NCBI GenBank assembly: GCA_052035645.1 | Contig: JBPOHK010000004.1 | Coordinates: 30,843 to 94,842, forward strand | Direction of reading: 5' to 3' | Source: RPQJ01 sp052035645 | Lineage (GTDB): Bacteria > Pseudomonadota > Gammaproteobacteria > Steroidobacterales > Steroidobacteraceae | DNA length: 64,000 bases | Shown here: piece by piece, positions 57,848-64,000 of the stretch | How positions within the stretch are numbered: the first letter of the stretch is position 1 | How the letters are laid out: each line of letters starts with the position of its first letter | Program-made: the position numbers and the translations under genes | The notes under the pieces: generated by a model | What the model was told of the DNA's origin: nothing | Database searches by the model: none | Seen by the model: only the letters and a program-made list of their open reading frames with translations

Positions 57848-58849
57848 TCACTCCTCGACCTTGGCGGCGGCGGCCTCAGGCGCGGCCGGGGCGGCAGCGG
57901 CTTCCGGCGCAGCCGGGCCCTTCTTGCGGGCCGCGGCGCGGCGCGCCATGAACGCCTCGGCGCTCTCCTCCGGATCGGCCTCGACCAGTTCCTCGGCACG
58001 CTGCTCGGCACCGGCGTCGGGCTCGACACCGGGCTTGCGGCGGGCGGCGCCGGCGGCCTTCTTCTTCGGCGCCGGGGCCCGGCGCTTCGGGGCGCCGGTG
58101 CGGGCGCGCGGCCGGCCTTCCTCGTCCAGCTCGACGAACTCGTCTTCGCCCACCGGCACGTCGGGGATGGTGGAGCGGCCGTCGAGCACGGCGTCGGCGA
58201 TGCCGGCGGCGTACAGCTGGATGGCGCGCATCGCGTCGTCGTTGCCGGGGATCACGTAGCTGATGCCGTCCGGCGAGCAGTTCGTGTCCACCACGGCGAC
58301 CACCGGGATGCCGAGCTTCTGCGCCTCGTGGATGGCGATGTTCTCGTGGCCCACGTCGACCACGAACAGCACGTCCGGCAGGCCCTCCATGTCCTTGATG
58401 CCGCCGAGGCTGCGATCGAGCTTCTCGCGCTCGCGGCGCAGCATCTGGGCCTCGCGCTTGCCGCGCAGCTCGAGCTGGCCGTTGGCGATCATCTCGTCGA
58501 TCTCGTGCAGGCGCTTGATCGACTGGCGGATGGTCTTGAAGTTGGTGAGCATGCCGCCGAGCCAGCGGTGGCTGACGTGGGGCATGCCGCAGCGAGCGGC
58601 TTCCTTCGCGATCGCCTCGCGGGCCGAGCGCTTGGTGCCGACGAACAGCACCTTGCCGCCGTCGGCGACCACGTTCTTGACGAAGCCCGCGGCCTCGTTG
58701 AACAGCGGGAGCGACAGCTCCAGGTTGATGATGTGGATTCGGTTGCGTTCACCGAAGATGAAGGGGGCCATCTTCGGGTTCCAGAAACGGGTCTGGTGTC
58801 CGAAATGGACACCCGCTTCCAGCATCTGTCTCATGGACACGCCGGTCAT
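57848..58849 (-). CDS. rpsB: 30S ribosomal protein S2 with long C-terminal extension
   Basis: 333 residues against about 241 in E. coli. The core (MRQMLEAGVHFGHQTRFWNP to about residue 230) is normal. It is followed by an extension of about 100 residues: a basic part (RPRARTGAPKRRAPAPKKK, 247-264), an acidic part (277-298), and an Ala/Pro/Glu tail with a repeated PAAPEAAAA. ATG 58849 has an AGGAG site 7 bases upstream. The extension is in frame to the stop, which couples to tsf, so it is not an assembly artefact. Confidence 0.96.
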   Translation of the reverse strand: MTGVSMRQMLEAGVHFGHQTRFWNPKMAPFIFGERNRIHIINLELSLPLFNEAAGFVKNVVADGGKVLFVGTKRSAREAIAKEAARCGMPHVSHRWLGGMLTNFKTIRQSIKRLHEIDEMIANGQLELRGKREAQMLRREREKLDRSLGGIKDMEGLPDVLFVVDVGHENIAIHEAQKLGIPVVAVVDTNCSPDGISYVIPGNDDAMRAIQLYAAGIADAVLDGRSTIPDVPVGEDEFVELDEEGRPRARTGAPKRRAPAPKKKAAGAARRKPGVEPDAGAEQRAEELVEADPEESAEAFMARRAAARKKGPAAPEAAAAPAAPEAAAAKVEE

Positions 58850-58962
58850 CGAGCACTCCTTGTTGGGTTGTGACCTCCACGCCCCCCATGCGGCGACCTG
58901 GGCCGTCCCCGCGGACGTTCCAGGCACCCGGCCGCATGTGCCGGTAGCGTGTGCGGATTTGG

Positions 58963-58991
58963 TTGTGAAAAACGGGGGCGCTTTATACCAT
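58963..58991 (+). promoter_or_regulatory. Possible divergent promoter for map-glnD-dapC
   Basis: TTGTGA, a 17-base spacer and TACCAT (four of six matches each) face map and overlap the rpsB -10 on the other strand. The 209-base region between rpsB and map holds no gene. A weak prediction. Confidence 0.3.
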
Positions 58992-59009
58992 AACTGTCCT
59001 TTTGTTCAA
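58982..59009 (-). promoter_or_regulatory. rpsB-tsf promoter
   Basis: TTGAAC (59009-59004), a 16-base spacer and TATAAA (58987-58982), followed at once by a GC-rich GCGCCCCC discriminator. Strong hexamers with a GC discriminator are typical of stringently controlled ribosomal promoters. The leader to the rpsB ATG would be about 125 bases, long enough for the S2 autoregulatory structure known from E. coli; I did not identify a specific fold. Confidence 0.65.
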
Positions 59010-59058
59010 ATACTTGCGCACCGCCCCGACGGGCGGACGCGACGGATGCCCCCGAGCC

Positions 59059-59880
59059 ATGCAGCAGCCCGAACCGGCCCCCTCCTCCTGGCGATCCGAG
59101 AGCGCCGCCCGGATCAGCCTCAAGACCGCGGAGGAACAGGCCGCCATGCGGCTGGCCGGGCGGCTGACCGCCGAGGTCCTCGACCTGATCGGGCCCCACG
59201 TGGTGCCGGGCGTGACCACGGAGGAACTGGACCAGATCTGCCACCGGCACATCGTCGAGGTCCAGAAGGCCATCCCCGCCCCCCTCGGCTACCGCGGCTT
59301 CCCGAAGTCCATCTGCACCTCGGTCAACCACGTCGTCTGCCACGGCATCCCCGGCGACCGGCGCCTGAAGCAGGGTGACATCGTCAACATCGACGTCACC
59401 GTGATCAAGGACGGCTTCCACGGCGATTCGAGCCGCATGTTCCACGTCGGCAAGCCGCTGCCGCACGCCCAGCGCCTGACCGAACTCACCTACCAGGCGA
59501 TGTGGATCGGCATCCGCACGGTGCGCCCGGGCGCGAGGCTCGGCGACATCGGCCACGCGATCCAGAGCTTCGTCGAGGCGCAGCACTGCTCCGTGGTGCG
59601 CGAGTACTGCGGCCACGGGATCGGCCGCGGCTTCCACGAGGATCCGCAGGTGCTGCATTACGGAACGCCGGGCACCGGCGTCGAACTCGCCCCGGGCATG
59701 ACTTTCACGATCGAGCCGATGGTCAACGCGGGCCGCCGCGACGTGCGCCTGCTGCCGGACGGCTGGACCGTCATCACCCGCGACCACTCGCTGTCCGCGC
59801 AGTGGGAGCACACGGTCCTGGTCACCGGGTCGGGCGTCGAGGTCCTCACGCTCGGCGCCGACGAGCAGCCGCCGGCCTGA
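59059..59880 (+). CDS. map: Methionine aminopeptidase, type I
   Basis: Removes initiator methionine. 273 residues from ATG 59059; similarity begins at ISLKTAEEQAAMRLAGRLTAE. Metal ligands lie in VNIDVTVIKDGFHGDSSRMF, CGHGIGRGFHEDP and MTFTIEPM. An upstream ATG at 59002 lies over the rpsB promoter and is rejected. Divergent from rpsB, as in many proteobacteria. Confidence 0.96.
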   Translation: MQQPEPAPSSWRSESAARISLKTAEEQAAMRLAGRLTAEVLDLIGPHVVPGVTTEELDQICHRHIVEVQKAIPAPLGYRGFPKSICTSVNHVVCHGIPGDRRLKQGDIVNIDVTVIKDGFHGDSSRMFHVGKPLPHAQRLTELTYQAMWIGIRTVRPGARLGDIGHAIQSFVEAQHCSVVREYCGHGIGRGFHEDPQVLHYGTPGTGVELAPGMTFTIEPMVNAGRRDVRLLPDGWTVITRDHSLSAQWEHTVLVTGSGVEVLTLGADEQPPA

Positions 59881-59882
59881 GC

Positions 59883-62594
59883 ATGTCCGCGCAGTCGCAC
59901 GAAGAAATCGAGGCGTCCGCGGGACGCATCGCACTGCCGCCGTGGCCGTTCCTCGAGACCTGCGCCGCGGCCCTCGGCCAGGGCACCGACGCCACGGCCG
60001 CATTCCGCCAGGTGCTGGCGGACGGGGACGCGAGCCTCAAGCAGCGCTTCGCGGACGACGAACCGGTCGAGGCGCTGGTGCGCGACCGGGCGCGGCTCGT
60101 GGACATCGTCCTGCGGCGGGCGTGGTCACTGCACGTCGGCGCGCGCGAGAAGGACGTCGCCCTGATCGCGGTCGGCGGCTACGGCCGCGGCGAGCTGCAC
60201 CCCTGCTCCGACATCGACGTGCTCATCCTGCTGCCGAAGACGGACCTCGACGAAGGCCACGAGGGCATCGAGAAGTTCCTCACCTTCCTCTGGGACATCG
60301 GGCTCGAAGTGGGCCACAGCGTGCGGACCATCGACGACTGCCAGCGCGAGAGCGCGGCGGACGTGAGCGTGGCCACGACCTTCATCGAGGCGCGCCTGCT
60401 CGCCGGCCCCGAGCGCCTGTTCCAGGCCATGCGCCGGGCGCTGGGCCAGGAGAACATCTGGTCGTCGCAGGCGTTCTTCGAGGCCAAGGTGGCCGAGCAG
60501 TCCGCCCGCCACCACCGCTACCACGACACCGGCTACAACCTCGAGCCCAACGTCAAGGCCAGCCCCGGCGGCCTGCGCGACCTCCAGACCATCGGCTGGG
60601 TGGCCAAGCGCCACTTCGGCGCGGACACGCTCGACGAGCTGGTCGGCCACGGCTTCCTCACCTCGAGCGAGCTGCGCAAGCTGCGTCAGGCCCAGGCCTT
60701 CCTGTGGAAGGTCCGCTTCGCGCTGCACGTGCTGACCGGCCGGCGCGAGGACCGGCTGCTGTTCGACCACCAGATCCGCATCGCGAAAATGTTCGGCTAC
60801 GAGGACGCGAGCTACACGCTGGCGGTCGAGCAGTTCATGCAGCGGTACTACCGCACGGTCATGGACGTGAGCCTGCTGAACGAGATGCTGCTGCAGCTCT
60901 TCCGCGAGGCGATCCTGGCGGACGCGCCGGCCGCGATCGTGCCGCTGAACCCGCGCTTCCAGATCCGCAACGACTACCTCGAGGTCACCGGCGAGGACAC
61001 CTTCGCCCGCAACCCGTCGGCGATCCTCGAGATGTTCCGCCTGCTGCAGGATCACCCCGAGATCCGCGGCGTGCGCGCCACGACCATCCGCTCGCTCGGC
61101 CGCCACCTGTGGCTGATCGACGAGGAGTTCCGCCAGAACCCGCGGCACCACCGCCTGTTCCTCGAGCTGCTGCGCGCCCCGAACGGCGTCACGCACGAGT
61201 TCCGCCGCATGAACCTGTACGGGGTGCTCGGCCGCTACATCCCGGCCTTCGGCCGCGTGGTCGGCCGCATGCAGTACGACCTCTTCCACGCGTACACGGT
61301 CGACGCGCACATCCTGTTCGTGCTGCGCAACCTGCGGCGCCTCGCGCTGCCGCGCTTCGAGCACGAGCTGCCGGAGCTCTCCCGGCTGATGTCGGCGATG
61401 CCGAAGCCCGAGATCGCGTACCTCGCCGCTCTGTTCCACGACATCGCCAAGGGCCGCGGCGGCGACCACTCCGAGCTCGGCGCGGTCGACGCCGATTCCT
61501 TCTGCCTCGAGCAGGGCCTGTCGCGCTACGAGGCGCGCATGGTCGCCTGGCTGGTGCGCAACCACCTGCAGTTCTCGGTGACGGCGCAGAAGAAGGACAT
61601 CTCCGACCCGAAGGTGATCCAGGAGTTCGCGCGGATGGTGGGCGACCAGACCCACCTCGACTATCTCTACCTGCTGACCGTCGCCGACGTGCGCGGCACC
61701 AACCCGAAGCTCTGGAACTCCTGGAAGTCCTCGCTGTTCCACGACTTCTACGAGCGCGTGCGCCGGGTGCTGCGCCGCGGCCTCGAGGCGCCCGTCGACC
61801 ACGAGGAACTGGTCGCGGAGACCCGGGCCACCGCGCTCGAACTGCTCGCGCGCGAGCAGATATCGCCCGAGGCGGCGGCCGACGTGTGGTCGCGCTTCAA
61901 CGAGCTCTATTTCCTGCGTCACTCGCCGGGCGAGGTGGCCTGGCACACCCGCCTGCTGCTCGAGCGGGACCCGGCCGACGCCTCGCCGCTGGTCGCGGTG
62001 CGCGAGACGACGGAGCGCGGCGGCAACGCCGTGCTGACCTTCGGTCCGCATCGCCAGCAGAATTTCGCACGCACCGCGGCCACGCTCGACCAGATGGGCC
62101 TCAACATCGTGGACGCGCGCATCACGCCACTCGACGGCGGCTTCGGGCTCGACACCTACCTCGTGCTCGAGGACAACGGGGCGCCGATCGCGGACCGCCA
62201 GCGGGCGCTGCAGATCCAGCAGCAGCTGTGGCGGGCGCTGCAGGATTCCGCCTCGCCGCTGCCGGTGGTGACCCGGCGCGCGCCGCGGCAGGTCCGCATG
62301 TTCTCGACGCCCACGCAGATCACGTTCAGCGACGGCGTCGAGCCGCCGCGCACGATCCTCGAGATCATCGCGGGCGACCGGCCCGGCCTGCTCTCCGAGG
62401 TCGGCCGGGTGTTCGAGGCCGAGCGCATCGACGTCGGCACGGCCAAGATCATGACCATCGGCGAGCGCGCCGAGGACGTCTTCTACGTCACGGACGAGCA
62501 CGGCCGCCCGCTCGGCGAGGACGTGCGGCGGCGCCTGCAGGAGCAGCTCGTGCAGTGCCTCGACCGGCGTGAGACGCCCGCGACGCGATCGTGA
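59883..62594 (+). CDS. glnD: Bifunctional uridylyltransferase/uridylyl-removing enzyme GlnD
   Basis: Senses glutamine and uridylylates or deuridylylates PII. 903 residues: nucleotidyltransferase domain GGYGRGELHPCSDIDV (98-113), a linker, the HD domain with ALFHDIAKGRGGDHSELG, and two C-terminal ACT domains (NAVLTFGPHRQQNFARTAATL and GDRPGLLSEVGRVFEAERI). All active-site motifs are intact. It follows map by 2 bases. Confidence 0.97.
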   Translation: MSAQSHEEIEASAGRIALPPWPFLETCAAALGQGTDATAAFRQVLADGDASLKQRFADDEPVEALVRDRARLVDIVLRRAWSLHVGAREKDVALIAVGGYGRGELHPCSDIDVLILLPKTDLDEGHEGIEKFLTFLWDIGLEVGHSVRTIDDCQRESAADVSVATTFIEARLLAGPERLFQAMRRALGQENIWSSQAFFEAKVAEQSARHHRYHDTGYNLEPNVKASPGGLRDLQTIGWVAKRHFGADTLDELVGHGFLTSSELRKLRQAQAFLWKVRFALHVLTGRREDRLLFDHQIRIAKMFGYEDASYTLAVEQFMQRYYRTVMDVSLLNEMLLQLFREAILADAPAAIVPLNPRFQIRNDYLEVTGEDTFARNPSAILEMFRLLQDHPEIRGVRATTIRSLGRHLWLIDEEFRQNPRHHRLFLELLRAPNGVTHEFRRMNLYGVLGRYIPAFGRVVGRMQYDLFHAYTVDAHILFVLRNLRRLALPRFEHELPELSRLMSAMPKPEIAYLAALFHDIAKGRGGDHSELGAVDADSFCLEQGLSRYEARMVAWLVRNHLQFSVTAQKKDISDPKVIQEFARMVGDQTHLDYLYLLTVADVRGTNPKLWNSWKSSLFHDFYERVRRVLRRGLEAPVDHEELVAETRATALELLAREQISPEAAADVWSRFNELYFLRHSPGEVAWHTRLLLERDPADASPLVAVRETTERGGNAVLTFGPHRQQNFARTAATLDQMGLNIVDARITPLDGGFGLDTYLVLEDNGAPIADRQRALQIQQQLWRALQDSASPLPVVTRRAPRQVRMFSTPTQITFSDGVEPPRTILEIIAGDRPGLLSEVGRVFEAERIDVGTAKIMTIGERAEDVFYVTDEHGRPLGEDVRRRLQEQLVQCLDRRETPATRS

Positions 62595-63796
62595 ACCCGC
62601 GCCTCGCCCTGCTCAGGCCCTACCCGTTCGAGCGCCTGCGTGCGCTGCTGGCAGGGGCACAGCCGCCCGCGGCGCTGCGCCACATCCCGCTGTCGATCGG
62701 CGAACCCAGGCACGCGCCGCCGCCGTTCATCGGCGAGGCGCTCGGGGCCTCGCTGTCGGCACTCGGCAACTACCCGCTCGCGATCGGCCTGCCCGCCCTG
62801 CGGCACGCCGCCGCGCGCTGGCTGGAGCGCCGCTTCGCGCTTCCCGACGGCGCGGTGCGCGCCGAGGACATGGTGCTGCCGGTGAACGGAACGCGCGAGG
62901 CGCTGTTCGCCTTCGTGCAGGCGGCCGTCGACGCGGGCCGCGCCGAGCGACCGCTCGTGCTGATGCCGAACCCGTTCTACCAGATCTACGAGGGCGCGGC
63001 GCTGCTGGCCGGCGCGGAGCCGGTGTACCTCGATTGCACGGGCGCGACCGGCTACCTGCCCGACCTCGATGCCGTGCCGGAGTCGACCTGGCGGCGTTGC
63101 CAGGTGCTGTTCCTGTGCTCGCCCGGCAATCCGACCGGCGCGGTCATGCCCCTGGCCGGGCTGCAGCGCGCGCTGGAACTCGCGCAGCACCACGGGTTCC
63201 TGGTCGCCTCGGACGAGTGCTACTCGGAACTGTACGCCGACGAGGGCGCGCCGCCGCCGGGCCTGCTGCAGGCCGCGCACGCGATGGGCAACCGGGCCTT
63301 CGAGCGCTGCGTGGTCTTCCACAGCCTTTCCAAGCGCTCGAGCGTGCCGGGACTGCGCTCGGGCTTCGTCGCGGGCGACGCGCGCGTGCTCGCGCAATTC
63401 CGCCTCTACCGCACCTACCATGGCTGCGCCGTGTCGGAACTCGTCCAGCAGGCGAGCATCCCGGCCTGGCAGGACGAGGCGCACGTCGTCGAGAACCGCC
63501 GGCTGTACCGCGAGAAGTTCGCGCGGGTGGTGCCGATCCTCGCGCAGGTGCTCGACGTGCGGGCGCCGGCCGGCGCGTTCTACCTCTGGCCGGAGGTGGG
63601 CGACGACGAGGCGTTCGCGCGCCGGCTGTTCGAGCAGCAGCACGTGACCGTGGTGCCGGGTTCGTACCTCGCCCGCGACTCGGCCGGCGGCAACCCGGGG
63701 CGCGGTCGCGTGCGCATCTCGCTCGTCGCCAGTGTCGATGACTGCGTCGAGGCGGCGCACCGCATCGTCGCGTGCGTGCGCTCGGCGCGGGGTTGA
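62591..63796 (+). CDS. dapC: Succinyldiaminopimelate transaminase DapC
   Basis: Class I/II PLP aminotransferase of the succinylase lysine and meso-DAP pathway. 401 residues: IPLSIGEPRHAPP, NPFYQIYEGAALLAG, LCSPGNPTGAVM, SDECYSELY, and FHSLSKRSSVPGLRSGF with the PLP lysine. GTG 62591 overlaps the glnD stop (GTGA). The position behind glnD favours DapC over other aminotransferases; dapD would be expected next but the window ends. Confidence 0.88.
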   Translation: MNPRLALLRPYPFERLRALLAGAQPPAALRHIPLSIGEPRHAPPPFIGEALGASLSALGNYPLAIGLPALRHAAARWLERRFALPDGAVRAEDMVLPVNGTREALFAFVQAAVDAGRAERPLVLMPNPFYQIYEGAALLAGAEPVYLDCTGATGYLPDLDAVPESTWRRCQVLFLCSPGNPTGAVMPLAGLQRALELAQHHGFLVASDECYSELYADEGAPPPGLLQAAHAMGNRAFERCVVFHSLSKRSSVPGLRSGFVAGDARVLAQFRLYRTYHGCAVSELVQQASIPAWQDEAHVVENRRLYREKFARVVPILAQVLDVRAPAGAFYLWPEVGDDEAFARRLFEQQHVTVVPGSYLARDSAGGNPGRGRVRISLVASVDDCVEAAHRIVACVRSARG

Positions 63797-64000
63797 TCGC
63801 GGCCGGCCGCGCGCTTAAACGTCCCGCGTGCCGGCTGCACCGCCGTGTCCCCCGAATCCTTACGCGGGCAGGCACGACACCTCACCGCGCCGCCGGCCCC
63901 CCTTCCGGGGGGGGGGCAAGGGACGCCCTGTATACCACCCTGGAGGCGACCGGCCCCGCGTCCAATCGGCGCCCGGCCCGTGGAACCACCCAGGAAGCGC
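63797..64000. other. Noncoding region at window end with poly-G hairpin
   Basis: About 204 bases without a recognisable gene. A run of six C (63897-63902), TTCC, then ten G (63907-63916) forms a strong hairpin about 100 bases after dapC. It lacks a following T tract. A TATACC box lies at 63931-63936. No known RNA family was recognised by eye. Confidence 0.5.

Overview
The window is a very GC-rich stretch of a gammaproteobacterial chromosome. Evidence: GC-rich third codon positions, dense packing, and the gene orders rpoE-rseA-rseB-lepA-lepB-rnc-era-recO-pdxJ-acpS and rpsB-tsf-pyrH-frr-uppS-cdsA-dxr-rseP-bamA-skp-lpxD-fabZ-lpxA-lpxB-rnhB-dnaE-accA-tilS-pyrG-kdsA-eno-ftsB-ispD-ispF-truD. dapC behind glnD, an Smr gene between truD and surE, and a UrcA-like secreted protein fit a Xanthomonadales, Nevskiales or Steroidobacterales type lineage better than an enteric one; that placement is inference. 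No rRNA, tRNA, insertion sequence, prophage or CRISPR was seen. No gap between genes exceeds about 210 bases.

Layout. 1-3123 (+): the C-terminal three quarters of mfd, then a YbaK-type deacylase. 3138-17995 (-): the rpoE-rseA-rseB stress regulon, a small CxxC protein, lepA, lepB, a DUF4845 protein, rnc, era, recO, pdxJ, acpS, a PolB-like exonuclease, rlmD, a CYTH protein and nagZ, ending in a degenerate GGDEF protein and an orphan membrane histidine kinase. 18022-22263 (-): an sdh operon with its maturation factors (sdhAF4-like, sdhC, D, A, B, sdhE, ygfX-like). 22413-23345 (+): ygfZ. 23368-28801 (-): a protein of unknown function, recJ, prfB with its programmed frameshift, and lysS. 28864-31310: an Mth938-like protein (+), surE-pcm (-) and an Smr-domain protein (+). 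31311-58849 (-): the long run from rpsB to truD, covering translation, isoprenoids, lipid A, outer-membrane assembly, replication, fatty acids, CTP, Kdo and glycolysis. 59059-63796 (+): map, glnD, dapC, followed by about 200 noncoding bases.

Many adjacent genes overlap by four bases (ATGA, GTGA or TTGA), so translational coupling is probably widespread. GTG and TTG starts are common.

Most of the window is conserved housekeeping DNA, and I found no convincing undescribed multi-gene system. The most notable anomaly is bamA, an essential gene, which carries an in-frame TAG after codon 629 with the rest of the barrel intact in the same frame. Other points of interest are the accessory GGDEF and kinase pair at the end of the rpoE run, the UrcA-like gene with an inverted repeat between dnaE and accA, the unknown protein coupled to recJ, a terminator overlapping a perfect -10 hexamer before pyrH, and a long charged C-terminal tail on ribosomal protein S2.
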